Shown here piece by piece: positions 1-7,700 of a stretch of 64,000 bases of DNA (position 1 is the first letter of the stretch; each line of letters opens with the position of its first letter). The notes beneath the pieces were generated by a model. The model did no database searches. It saw only the letters and a program-made list of their open reading frames with translations, and was not told the origin of the DNA. Position numbers and translations under genes: made by a program. Origin of the DNA: Paenibacillus sp. FSL A5-0031 (GTDB lineage Bacteria; Bacillota; Bacilli; Paenibacillales; Paenibacillaceae); contig NZ_MRTD01000002.1 of assembly GCF_001956295.1 (NCBI RefSeq), forward strand, positions 498,501-562,500, read 5' to 3'.

Positions 1-64
1 GCAGCTGTTTCGTAACCATATCCAACCGTTCCTGCTCTTGCTGCCAATCTTTTGCATTCATCAT
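1..64 (-). CDS. HelD-like RNA polymerase recycling helicase, first codons only
   Basis: The reading frame starts at an ATG pair at 64-59 right behind AGGAGG (70-65) and runs off the left edge of the window, so about 21 residues are visible. They read MNAKDWQQEQERLDMV with a hydrophilic, glutamine/glutamate-rich helix. This resembles the N-terminal coiled-coil arm of the UvrD-like helicase HelD, which inserts into RNA polymerase and releases stalled enzyme. The identification rests on this short stretch only; another protein with a charged N-terminal helix remains possible. Confidence 0.45.
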   Translation of the reverse strand, partial: MMNAKDWQQEQERLDMVTKQL

Positions 65-114
65 CCTCCTGAACACGCTCCTTATTCGTTTGGTCTGGAG
101 AAGAAAAAGAACAT

Positions 115-144
115 TTGACAAACTGTAAATCCATGTGATAAGAT
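115..144 (+). promoter_or_regulatory. Sigma-A-like promoter in the helD upstream region
   Basis: TTGACA (115-120, perfect -35) is followed after 18 nt by TAAGAT (139-144, four of six -10 bases). It faces away from the HelD-like gene. No ribosome site and start codon follow before the strong terminator at 254-281. Confidence 0.35.
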
Positions 145-150
145 AAGAGT

Positions 151-281
151 GTAGATAAGATGTAATAAATCTGCGAACTTTGTATAAAATGATCAGTGGT
201 TCATTAATATTAACATAGTCCTTCTTTGTGCGCAATTTATTTTATATAGTTGGCCCCGGCAGCGTCTGCCGGGGTCTTTTT
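151..281 (+). ncRNA. Candidate small RNA between a promoter and an intrinsic terminator
   Basis: A transcript started by the promoter at 115-144 would run about 130 nt and end at the hairpin at 254-281. I see no Shine-Dalgarno-plus-start pair in it and recognise no known RNA family. The alternative is that promoter and terminator are unrelated, the terminator being left over from a lost gene. Confidence 0.3.
254..281 (+). terminator. Intrinsic terminator
   Basis: Perfect 9-bp GC-rich stem CCCCGGCAG/CTGCCGGGG with a CGT loop, followed by TCTTTTT. The U-tract is only on the + side. No protein gene on this strand lies upstream in the window. Confidence 0.8.
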
Positions 282-286
282 AATTT

Positions 287-413
287 AGCTCATAACATCC
301 CAAGACCATTTCTCTAACGAACTGTATGATGCTTATTATGCAGAAAACGGCTTCCGTTCCATTTTAACGAATCTTATTAACGTTATTGCATGCTTTGTAA
401 CGTGTTATGAGCT
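287..413. repeat. 127-bp segment bounded by an 11-bp inverted repeat
   Basis: AGCTCATAACA (287-297) is repeated inverted as TGTTATGAGCT (403-413). No open frame with a ribosome site lies inside and the interior is not self-complementary. It may be a very small non-autonomous element or chance. The rest of 414-540 holds nothing I recognise. Confidence 0.25.
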
Positions 414-542
414 GCTTTTCTCGAAATAACGATTCTGGGGTTCGTTACAATTTTAATCCACTACAAATGGTTAAAATAAGACCTGCTAGGTTCGTAAGCT
501 GTGAATATGCTAAGGGGAGGAGATCATTCTGCCTACGCTTCA

Positions 543-600
543 TAAAAAATAGGAGCTGCTCCAAGCGTAGATAAATCTACTTGGGACAGCTCCTTTTCTT
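543..600 (-). terminator. Bidirectional intrinsic terminator
   Basis: Long stem with outer arms AGGAGCTG (551-558) and CAGCTCCT (587-594) and an inner GTAGAT/ATCTAC stem. It is flanked by an A-tract (543-548) and a T-rich tract (591-604), so it can end transcription both ways. It sits just after the dehydrogenase remnant. Confidence 0.75.
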
Positions 601-614
601 TTGTAAAAATAGAA

Positions 615-1283
615 CTAACTTTTCAAAAAATCCGGTTTAATGAAATTAGGATTCGGATATTTATAAAATCCTTCTCCGGTAGCTCTTCCAAGCTTTCCTT
701 TATCTACGTACTCTGACTTCAATAGCGTAGCCACTTTCTCAAAATTTTGATCACCTGTAGCCTGCGCTTTTGCAAGTCCGATATTGTAAGCGGTATTGAT
801 GCCTACAACGTCCAAGATGGCAAACGGGCCTAGTGGTGCTCCTGTTGCTACCATCCATGTTTTATCAATCGTTTCTACATCAGCAACTTCTTTGACTAGG
901 AGCAACTGCGCAGCTTCCAATAGAGGAACTAATAAAGAATTCAAAATATAACCTGGCTGTTCTTTATGTAAAGGCAAAGCAACCATTCCGATGGCTTTCG
1001 CAAACGCAATAACTTCATCGAATACCTTCATATCTGTTCCCGGATGCCTCATGATTTCCGCCGTATTGTTTTTCCAAATTTCATTTGCAAAATGCAGCGC
1101 TAGAAACTTTTCCGGACGAGCTGTTGCATCCGCAAATTGGCTTGGCAATAAAATTGAAGAGTTTGTTGCAAAAATCGTTTTGGCAGGAGCAGCCTCTCCC
1201 AACTTCTTGTAGAAATCAATTTTCATTTGTACGACCTCAGGTATAGCTTCAATGACAAGATCGGCATCAACGATCATTATCAA
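615..1283 (-). pseudogene. 3-hydroxyacyl-CoA dehydrogenase, 5'-truncated remnant
   Basis: The readable 222 residues match the second half of the nucleotide-binding domain and the whole C-terminal domain of 3-hydroxyacyl/3-hydroxybutyryl-CoA dehydrogenases: DADLVIEAIPE, FATNSS, LALHFAN, the proline-rich PLGPFAILDVVG and the C-terminal GRATGEGFYKY. The family is usually 280-310 residues and begins with a GxGxxG dinucleotide fold. Here that first part of about 75 residues is missing: upstream of about 1275 the sequence becomes AT-rich and unrelated, then meets a hairpin at 1318-1356. No ribosome site precedes the first ATG. The remnant should not bind NAD. The break coincides with the end of the upstream reductase-MarR operon, which suggests a rearrangement there. 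Confidence 0.8.
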
Positions 1284-1317
1284 TTTGCTACAATTAAAGA
1301 AATAAGCATAAACGAGA

Positions 1318-1360
1318 ACATGCCTAAGAGCGTCCTTTGGACCGTCTTAGGCATGTTTTA
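1318..1360 (-). terminator. Hairpin ending the reductase-MarR operon
   Basis: 12-bp arms ACATGCCTAAGA (1318-1329) and TCTTAGGCATGT (1345-1356), with a T-run on the + side and a weaker U-rich stretch on the - side. It lies downstream of the MarR gene and at the breakpoint of the truncated dehydrogenase. Confidence 0.6.
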
Positions 1361-1451
1361 AATAATAGGCAGCTCGCAAGGCTTACCTATCCTCTTTTTA
1401 ACAAACACCAGTACGATTCACCGCAACCACAATCGTACGTAAACAGAAAAT

Positions 1452-1871
1452 CTAGTCCTCACTATTCAGCTTACTATACAGGTTGGCTAGCTGCTCCCGC
1501 TCCTGCTCGGTCAATTTATCTAATAAATTTGTACGCAGCCTTTGCCCCTCCAGCTGTGCTCTTTTAAGAATATCTGCGCCTTTGTCGGTAATGCCCAAAT
1601 AAATAATTCGACGATCAGACTCATCCATTAATCTGACGACTAATTTCTTGGCAACAAGTTTTTCCGATAAATAACTAAGCGTTGGCGGGGTAAGCCCTAA
1701 TATTTTTGCAATGTCCGATGGCCTGCTCTTTCCGTTTTGTTTAAGATGGCCGAGCACAAGCACATGAGAAACACCTAAGTCCTCATTGAATGACTTGTTC
1801 CACTGAATAATCATTTTATTGGTGAACTTATCCATGTTATGTATGAGATTAAAGATGGTTTGCTCTTCCAT
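1452..1871 (-). CDS. MarR-family transcriptional regulator
   Basis: A 139-residue winged-helix protein. The helix-turn-helix core reads SDIAKILGLTPPTLSYLSEKL, followed by the wing with the family DRR motif (DESDRRIIYLGITDKG). MarR proteins bind palindromes as dimers and are usually released by small phenolic, lipophilic or oxidising ligands. I chose the ATG at 1871 because AAGGAGG lies 5-6 nt upstream; the frame opens seven codons earlier without a ribosome site. It is the last gene of a run of three - strand genes behind two short-chain reductases, so it probably controls them. The ligand is unknown. Confidence 0.85.
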   Translation of the reverse strand: MEEQTIFNLIHNMDKFTNKMIIQWNKSFNEDLGVSHVLVLGHLKQNGKSRPSDIAKILGLTPPTLSYLSEKLVAKKLVVRLMDESDRRIIYLGITDKGADILKRAQLEGQRLRTNLLDKLTEQEREQLANLYSKLNSED

Positions 1872-1895
1872 AAAGACCTCCTTGGCGCACATAAA

Positions 1896-1927
1896 TGACA
1901 GCCCTTAATTAAAATTAAGGGCTGTCA
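1896..1927. promoter_or_regulatory. 15-bp perfect inverted repeat between reductase and MarR gene
   Basis: TGACAGCCCTTAATT (1896-1910) and its exact complement (1913-1927) are separated by AA. The AT-rich TTAATT/AATTAA core resembles MarR-type operators. As RNA it would also form a strong hairpin after the reductase gene, though no clear U-tract follows, so it may be an attenuating or processing stem. Confidence 0.5.
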
Positions 1928-1939
1928 TCATATTACACA

Positions 1940-2674
1940 TTATTGAGCTGAGTATCCACCATCAATGACTAACTCAGATCCTGTAATATACGAAGAATCA
2001 TCAGAAGCTAAGAACAGCGCTGCTTGGGCAATATCGTCAGGTTGGCCTAAACGCTGTAGAGGTGTGGCCTGGATTAAGCGGTCCAACAGGTCCTTTGAGG
2101 TGCTTAAAGCTTGTGTCATTGGTGTTTCAATGATCCCAGGAAATAGTGCGTTTACCCGAATGCCTTGACGGCCAAAAGCTGTAGCCGCCGCTTTAGAGAT
2201 CGCGCGAACCGCACCCTTAGAGGCTGAATAGTGATTAAAGCCTTGGCCGATCAAAGCCGTGTACGAAGAAATATTAACGATGGAGCCTTTCTTTTGGGCT
2301 GCCATATAGGGAGTGACATGCTTCATCCCGGCAAATGGGCCAAACCCATTAATGGAGAGCATTTTCTGCCAATCCTCGATATTGATTTGCTCGTATGGTT
2401 TTTCAGAAGAGATGCCTGCGTTGTTGACGAGAATATCAATTTTACCAAAACGATCATGAACATCCTTTGCAAGCGCCTGCCAATCATCATCAGAGGCAAC
2501 ATTCAATTTCATTCCGTAAACATTCTGTTTTTGACTTGCCATTTCAAGAGCTGCCTCATTAATGTCTGCGGCAATAACGATAGCTCCTTCTTGTGCAAAT
2601 AGATTAACCATATGTTCGCCTATACCCGATGCCCCGCCAGTAATGATTGCTACTTTATTGTCCAATTTCCCCAT
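1940..2674 (-). CDS. Short-chain dehydrogenase/reductase (SDR), classical type
   Basis: A 244-residue classical SDR, the usual length. It shows the cofactor motif TGGASGIG (residues 12-19), NNAG in the central fold, and the catalytic S...YxxxK seen as YSASKG. The acidic residue after the second strand (AADI) suggests NAD(H) rather than NADP(H). The C-terminal ITGSELVIDGGYS is typical. Such enzymes reduce or oxidise hydroxyl/keto groups of small substrates; the substrate cannot be read here. A GAGGAG site lies 8 nt before the ATG. It follows another SDR by 115 nt and precedes the MarR gene, which suggests one inducible operon. Confidence 0.85.
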   Translation of the reverse strand: MGKLDNKVAIITGGASGIGEHMVNLFAQEGAIVIAADINEAALEMASQKQNVYGMKLNVASDDDWQALAKDVHDRFGKIDILVNNAGISSEKPYEQINIEDWQKMLSINGFGPFAGMKHVTPYMAAQKKGSIVNISSYTALIGQGFNHYSASKGAVRAISKAAATAFGRQGIRVNALFPGIIETPMTQALSTSKDLLDRLIQATPLQRLGQPDDIAQAALFLASDDSSYITGSELVIDGGYSAQ

Positions 2675-2789
2675 ATTGCATACTCCTCACGTAATTTGAT
2701 TGATCTGCTATTTGTTCCTATCATTAATACCGCATCGCGAATTTCTATTATTCATGTCAGCATACTTTGGCTAGCCGCTTCAGCTGTTA

Positions 2790-3596
2790 TTAATGCTGTG
2801 CCAATTTCATATATTGCTCAAAATCAGGGACGGATGGGTTTGCAATATAATGCCCTCCCTCAACCTGAATCGTCTGTCCAGTAATAAATCTGGATTCATT
2901 TGAAGCCAGGAACAGGACGGTATGTCCAATATCATCCGGTTCTCCGTGATAAGGCAGTGCGTTATATTTAGCGAAGATATCCAATACCTCCGAGGGCATA
3001 TTATTTTTAGCAGCCGGCGTCAAAATCAATCCAGGTGCTACTGCATTACAACGAATGTTATTCTTCCCATATTGGGTAGCGATATATTTGGTAAGATTTA
3101 TAACACCGGCCTTCGAAGCTCCGTATGCAACCCGAACTGCATCTCCATGAAAACCCGCCATGGAAGCTGTATTAATAATCGAACCTCCACCAGCTTGAAT
3201 CATATGCGGGATAGCAAATCTGCAGCCGAGTAAAACACTCTTTAAATTAACATTCATAAGCCGATCCCACTCATCCAGATCAACATTAACAACATCTATA
3301 TCCTTCTTCAGGTTTGTCGAGCCAACATTGTTGAACAGGCTTGTGATTTTACCATATTGTTGTACCGTAAATTCAACTGCTTCCTTAATGGACACTTCGT
3401 CCCCGGCATCAAGAAATACGCTTACGGCTTCGCCGCCTTGGATTTTAATATTTTCGGCAGCTTCTTTTGCCCCCTCAGCATTAAAATCGGCAATGACTAC
3501 TTTTGCTCCCTCTTTTGCCATCAAGTTAGCTGCGGACAAGCCTATGCCTGAAGCTCCTCCAGTGATAAGCGCCACTTTCTCGTTCATTCTTCCCAT
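2790..3596 (-). CDS. Short-chain dehydrogenase/reductase (SDR), first gene of operon
   Basis: A 268-residue SDR with TGGASGIG at residues 12-19 and the catalytic YGASK. The usual NNAG is NNVG here, a tolerated change in some members. DFNAEG after the second strand favours NAD(H). About 20 extra residues follow the usual VEGGHY end (ANPSVPDFEQYMKLAQH), perhaps a subunit-interface tail. Ribosome site AAGGAAGGGG before the ATG. It is the promoter-proximal gene of the SDR-SDR-MarR set, with a palindrome-rich promoter region at 3651-3685. Substrate unknown. Confidence 0.85.
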   Translation of the reverse strand: MGRMNEKVALITGGASGIGLSAANLMAKEGAKVVIADFNAEGAKEAAENIKIQGGEAVSVFLDAGDEVSIKEAVEFTVQQYGKITSLFNNVGSTNLKKDIDVVNVDLDEWDRLMNVNLKSVLLGCRFAIPHMIQAGGGSIINTASMAGFHGDAVRVAYGASKAGVINLTKYIATQYGKNNIRCNAVAPGLILTPAAKNNMPSEVLDIFAKYNALPYHGEPDDIGHTVLFLASNESRFITGQTIQVEGGHYIANPSVPDFEQYMKLAQH

Positions 3597-3650
3597 TATT
3601 CGTAAACCCCTTCCTTAGAGACACTCACGATAAAGTAATATGATCGCATT

Positions 3651-3685
3651 GTATTTAGACGTCTAACTATTCGATGTCTAAATAC
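3651..3685. promoter_or_regulatory. Likely MarR operator in front of the reductase operon
   Basis: Two nested dyads: the perfect 12-bp palindrome TTAGACGTCTAA (3655-3666), and the 10-bp inverted arms GTATTTAGAC (3651-3660) and GTCTAAATAC (3676-3685). This gives three TTAGAC half-sites within 35 bp, 55-90 bp upstream of the first reductase. The operon's own MarR protein is the obvious candidate ligand; this pairing is inferred. Confidence 0.6.
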
Positions 3686-3795
3686 TATCAAATTAATAAT
3701 TATCGTGCAAGGGTACAATTTGGTATCGAAAATACGCAAGAAAAATAGCGACAAACGCCATCGCGATAAAATCGTACAGCCTATAAACGCATATC

Positions 3796-3828
3796 AGCCC
3801 TTTTGCATTCCGCAAAAAGGGCTTTTTT
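3796..3828 (+). terminator. Terminator-like hairpin, + orientation
   Basis: AGCCCTTTTGC/GCAAAAAGGGCT stem followed by six T on the + strand. No + strand gene lies upstream. It is 28 bp past the stop of the - strand hydrolase gene, so it may also act there although no U-tract follows on that strand. The remainder of 3686-3795 holds nothing I recognise. Confidence 0.5.
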
Positions 3829-3856
3829 AAGTCGATATGAATAGTTGTTCTACTTA

Positions 3857-4807
3857 TTATTCGTTCTCTATTGTTTTCAAAAAAGATAGCACCGCAGCAT
3901 TCATCTGCTCTAGCCCCGGCTGTTCAATTGGAAAATGGCCTGCCCCTTCTAAAGCTACATATTCCTTTTTACTTTTTATTTTTTCAAAAAATGGTTTGCT
4001 GAAGCTATACGGAGTCATAGGATCCAATTGAGGATGGACGAGCAAAACCGGACAAACATCAAAATGCTCAGGTTTTATTGCCGGTTTCATATTTAAGAAC
4101 GTTCTTAATAAGCGCAAAGGGATATTCGTGCCTGCAGCATGAGCATCATTCATAATAAGCTTGGTCAACTCGACATTGTTCGTAATTAATTTCATACGAG
4201 ATACACGATTAACAGAGATATGTAAGGAATCTAACAGATTAGGAAAACTGTCCATCAAAAATTTCCCCAACCGGCTAATGAGTTTGTTAGGAGCTAATTG
4301 ATCACGAACGCTGGAATCACACGTATCAACAAATGTTGTTGCAATTAATCCTTTCACTTGCTTACTCTGTACAGCGGTGTGATAAGCTAACATGCCTCCT
4401 ATACTAGTGCCCAGCAAAATAATCGGTTTACCGTCCCGCTTCAATTCCTCATCAATTAACGCAGTAAGTATGTCAATCCAAAGCTGATAATCTAATTGTT
4501 TTGCCGATTTTGCATAGCTTAAGCCATACGGCGGCAGATCCGGCGATACCACTTCATAACCGTATGTTTGCAGTATTCGTGCATATGGGGCCAGCAATCT
4601 TCCATTCCCGCCAGCGCCATGGATGAAAATAATTTTTAATTTTGCATCCGGAGCAGGCATTCGATCCAGATGAATATGAACATTGTTATAAGTCATCCAT
4701 TCTTCTTTTGGCAATCCGTTTTCATTTATCTGCATTTCTTCAGGAAAAAACTTCTGATATTGCTTCCAGTAATCCACCGATTGATTATAGGTTTGAGGCG
4801 TATTCAT
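3857..4807 (-). CDS. Alpha/beta-hydrolase fold protein
   Basis: 316 residues with the oxyanion motif HGAGG (63-67), nucleophile elbow GTSIGG (serine about 135), a late acid in PQLDPMTP and the catalytic histidine in GAGHFPIEQPG. A lid of about 100 residues lies between elbow and acid. No signal peptide, so it is cytosolic. Such enzymes hydrolyse esters, lactones or amides; the substrate is not evident. It is divergent from the DUF4386 gene, with a perfect ATGACCGGTCAT palindrome between them, so both may answer to one TetR-type regulator. Confidence 0.8.
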   Translation of the reverse strand: MNTPQTYNQSVDYWKQYQKFFPEEMQINENGLPKEEWMTYNNVHIHLDRMPAPDAKLKIIFIHGAGGNGRLLAPYARILQTYGYEVVSPDLPPYGLSYAKSAKQLDYQLWIDILTALIDEELKRDGKPIILLGTSIGGMLAYHTAVQSKQVKGLIATTFVDTCDSSVRDQLAPNKLISRLGKFLMDSFPNLLDSLHISVNRVSRMKLITNNVELTKLIMNDAHAAGTNIPLRLLRTFLNMKPAIKPEHFDVCPVLLVHPQLDPMTPYSFSKPFFEKIKSKKEYVALEGAGHFPIEQPGLEQMNAAVLSFLKTIENE

Positions 4808-4841
4808 GAATTTAAAAATCCCTCTTCCTTGATTTAAGTCA

Positions 4842-4853
4842 ATGACCGGTCAT
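4842..4853. promoter_or_regulatory. Candidate TetR-type operator
   Basis: Perfect 12-bp palindrome ATGACCGGTCAT in the 97-bp divergent spacer between the hydrolase and the DUF4386 gene. TGACCGGTCA cores are common in TetR-family operators. Which regulator binds it is unknown; the nearest TetR gene is at 7701. Confidence 0.5.
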
Positions 4854-4904
4854 AATCCTCCTAGTTAAAATGAAAACAATACAGGATCTATAGGAGGCTT
4901 TCTT

Positions 4905-5627
4905 ATGACTTTCACCGTACAAGAAAAATCAAATCAGCAAACTGCTGCACTAACGGCTGGCATTTCACTCATCATCATGACTCTTGCCTCATTTTTTTCC
5001 TATGGCTTTGTCCATGGGAGCCTTGTTGTGGAAGGCGATGCCAGCGCGACATTCAACAACATCGTATCATCAAATAGCCTTTTCAAAGGTGAAATCTTTG
5101 GCTGGGTCATCATTATGATTTCTGACATTCTAGTCACCTGGGCTTTTTATGTGTTCCTAGAGCCATTGAATAAGAGCCTTTCATTGCTAGGTGCATGGCT
5201 CCGTCTTACTTATACGACAATACTCGGAATTGCCATTCTAAACTTGATCCTTGTATGGCTGCTCTCGAAAAATACAGACCAGTTGGTCTCATTTAATATC
5301 GAACAGACGCAATCTCTTATGATGCTTTTTCTTGAGGCATTCCAATCGATTTGGTCTATTGGCTTGGTCGTTTTTGGCGGGCATTTGTTCATTGTGGGCT
5401 ATGTGGCTTTAAAATCAAACCGTATTCCTAAAGTAATCAGCATTCTACTGCTGCTTGCTTCAATGGGCTATATCGTCGTTCACCTTAGCAAAACGTTTCT
5501 TTCACAATACGATGGGGTAATTGATGTACTTAACGTCGTATTTATGGCGCCAATGATTGCAGGAGAGCTAGGCTTTGGAATTTGGCTGCTGCTCAGAGGA
5601 GGGAAACTTCCCAGAAGTGAAAGATAG
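4905..5627 (+). CDS. DUF4386-type integral membrane protein
   Basis: 240 residues with about six hydrophobic segments, starting near residues 15-35 and ending near 215-235. The pattern of a short N-terminal tail, an extracytoplasmic stretch after the first helix (VHGSLVVEGDASATF) and the PLNKSLSLLGAWLRLTYT loop matches the DUF4386 family, whose function is unknown. AGGAGG precedes the ATG by 7 nt. It is tail-to-tail with the Crp-like gene with only 5 bp between the stops, and head-to-head with the hydrolase. Confidence 0.75.
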   Translation: MTFTVQEKSNQQTAALTAGISLIIMTLASFFSYGFVHGSLVVEGDASATFNNIVSSNSLFKGEIFGWVIIMISDILVTWAFYVFLEPLNKSLSLLGAWLRLTYTTILGIAILNLILVWLLSKNTDQLVSFNIEQTQSLMMLFLEAFQSIWSIGLVVFGGHLFIVGYVALKSNRIPKVISILLLLASMGYIVVHLSKTFLSQYDGVIDVLNVVFMAPMIAGELGFGIWLLLRGGKLPRSER

Positions 5628-5632
5628 CTTCC

Positions 5633-6217
5633 TTAACTATCGCTGGTGTTGACCCGTTTCTTGATTCTGCTTAATGACTCTGGCGTTATGCCAAGATAGC
5701 TTGCCAATTGATGTTGGGGCACACGATCAACGAGATGAGGCCTTTTTCGTAATAGCGCTTTGTAGCGTTCTTCAGGTGCAGAGGCAATGAATGATGTCAA
5801 CTCATCTTGTACCTCACCCAGATTTTCTTCTACCATTATGCGTACCATTGATTCAAGTTGTAAGTGTTTATTAAACATGCCTTTTTCATCACCGAGCTCC
5901 CCAACCACCAATACACAATCTTCAAGGCAAGTTAAGGTATACGCGGACGGTTTATCTTGCTGATGACGATTGAAGATCGATACGGCTTGCTCTTCAGTGA
6001 AAAAATTCGATGTAACCTCTTTTCCCGCTTCATCTATTAAGTACTGTCTGACAATGCCCTTCAGCACGAAATAACACTTTGTGGGAACATCTCCTTGTCT
6101 AAGGAGTACTGTTCCCTTTTTATATTCCTCGACAAGGATGTCATCGACAATAGCCTGTTGTTCCCCATCGCTAAGAGACGTAAATTTAGTCATATACTTA
6201 AACAATATGCTTTTCAT
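5633..6217 (-). CDS. Crp/Fnr-family regulator with cyclic-nucleotide-binding-like domain
   Basis: 194 residues. Residues 1-115 form a cNMP-binding beta-roll (KGTVLLRQGDVPTKCYFVLKG, then the FFTEEQAVS turn). The C-terminal part carries a helix-turn-helix (HQLASYLGITPESLSRIKK). No cysteine cluster of the Fnr type and no clear cAMP phosphate cassette, so the ligand may be different or absent. Proteins of this short type are widespread in Bacillota and Bacteroidota as local regulators. The start has AAAGGA 8-9 nt upstream. Confidence 0.8.
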   Translation of the reverse strand: MKSILFKYMTKFTSLSDGEQQAIVDDILVEEYKKGTVLLRQGDVPTKCYFVLKGIVRQYLIDEAGKEVTSNFFTEEQAVSIFNRHQQDKPSAYTLTCLEDCVLVVGELGDEKGMFNKHLQLESMVRIMVEENLGEVQDELTSFIASAPEERYKALLRKRPHLVDRVPQHQLASYLGITPESLSRIKKRVNTSDS

Positions 6218-6303
6218 CTCGTTATCCTTTCATCAGTACCGCTTTACGGTTCAGCATATCATCTAGAAAGTGAATTTTAAAGCGCACCTTCCCTCAAAAT
6301 AAG

Positions 6304-7565
6304 TCAAAGCGCCTCGCTTGCTGCAACCTTATTATTGGGGATTCGAAGCTTCCGTTTATGGGTCGTAAATAATATGAAGTACCCCAGCGTTACAAGGATA
6401 CAGATTAGAATGTCAACGGCAATCAGGTTCTGATAACTTCCAAAATAATCGAAAGATAAGCCTCCAATTAAAGCTCCCACTATACCGCCTCCCTGGTGGA
6501 ATAGAAGAAGGACTCCCGTATGTTTTCCTTTCCCTTTCGCAAATTCATTAATGACAAGGATTCCTCCCGGTACTGCGGTTAAATAAGTAATTCCAAACGC
6601 GATTGCAAATACAATGGGCGAGCTTCCCAAGTGCATAAAGAGGAAAACAAAACCCAAAATACGTATGCCATACAATATGGACATCATCATTAATTTATTG
6701 TATCGATCCAGAAAATAGCCGCAAATGAGAGCCCCCGTAATTTCCATAATTCCAAGTATACTCATGGATAAGGCGATCATGCTTGGTGACACTTCTGCCA
6801 ACTGATGTATAGCTACCAAGTTCATTTCGACGGAACCCATATTAATACCGCAGGTGAACAGCGCAATAGCGACCACGACAAAGATAGGAAGATGGACAAA
6901 TTTCTTGGGTGGTGTTGTTTCTTTAAGCGGCATATCATGCTCCTCGATCACTACTGGACGATCGGTTTGAGCTTTTTTTATATTTTGCTGTTGAGAGCTC
7001 TTAATTCCCAGCCAAATAACAGGTAATGTCACAACAATTCCTAGGGCAAAAGAAGCCATAAAGGCATCCTTCCAAGTCAGCCATCCCGCGGATACAAAAA
7101 TTGGCGTAATAATCGCTAATCCTACAGAGGAAGCACTCCCAAGCAGTGCCATTGCTTTAGCACGATGATGCTTAAACCATTCAAACATCAATATATAACT
7201 TGTCGTCAGCCCAATACCAGCTAAACCAGAGATTACACCATACCCAATGAAAAACAAGATAGGCTGGTTCCCTAACACGACAACGCCAGTACCCAAAGTA
7301 CTCAAGACTGCACTTATAAACAATATCCTTTTTGCACCGTAACGATCTACAAGCCAGCCTCCCAAAGGGGCGCATATCGCTGTAATTAATAAATTTGTCG
7401 ACCATGCCATCGAAATAAATCCCCTGCTAATCTGTAAATCCATTGCTATTTGCACCTGAAAAAAGACATGCTGAACCTAGTCAATGCACCAATAAATCCA
7501 ATAATCCAAAGACACCCTAATCCAATCCATGCATAGCTGGATTCCTTAAACCATGTTGTGTCCAT
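6304..7565 (-). pseudogene. MFS transporter interrupted by a single-base frameshift
   Basis: The ATG at 7565 has a good AGGGGTGA site and encodes the first membrane helix (WIGLGCLWIIGFIGALTRFSMSFF). The frame then stops at 7446, while the rest of the transporter continues in another frame from about 7456. Six T (7457-7462 read on the - strand) stand where seven would restore a 420-residue protein. The downstream part has the remaining 11 helices of the major facilitator superfamily and the GGWLVDRYGAKR motif between helices 2 and 3. It is divergent from a TetR gene with a perfect operator between, so it was or is a regulated exporter/permease. A sequencing slip in the T-run is a real alternative to a true mutation. 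Confidence 0.75.
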
Positions 7566-7587
7566 TATCGTTTCACCCCTGTCGCTC

Positions 7588-7615
7588 ATAAAAGATACCG
7601 TTCGGTATCTTTTAT
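7588..7615. promoter_or_regulatory. TetR-type operator between MFS and TetR genes
   Basis: Perfect 13-bp arms ATAAAAGATACCG (7588-7600) and CGGTATCTTTTAT (7603-7615) around TT. It starts 22 bp from the transporter start codon and lies 86 bp before the TetR start codon. The dyad length and GATACCG half-sites fit TetR-family binding; the adjacent TetR protein is the likely ligand. Confidence 0.75.
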
Positions 7616-7700
7616 GATAACATAGATGGTATGTTTTGCAAGAGTGCAAATTCGTTTGATATACTACGTGTACAAATACAGTTACGAACGGGGGATGACG

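Noticed and set aside
543-604. T-box leader suggested by the GGGACAGCTCC stretch
   Set aside because: It is part of a simple long terminator stem; there is no stem I/specifier structure and no aminoacyl-tRNA or amino acid gene downstream.
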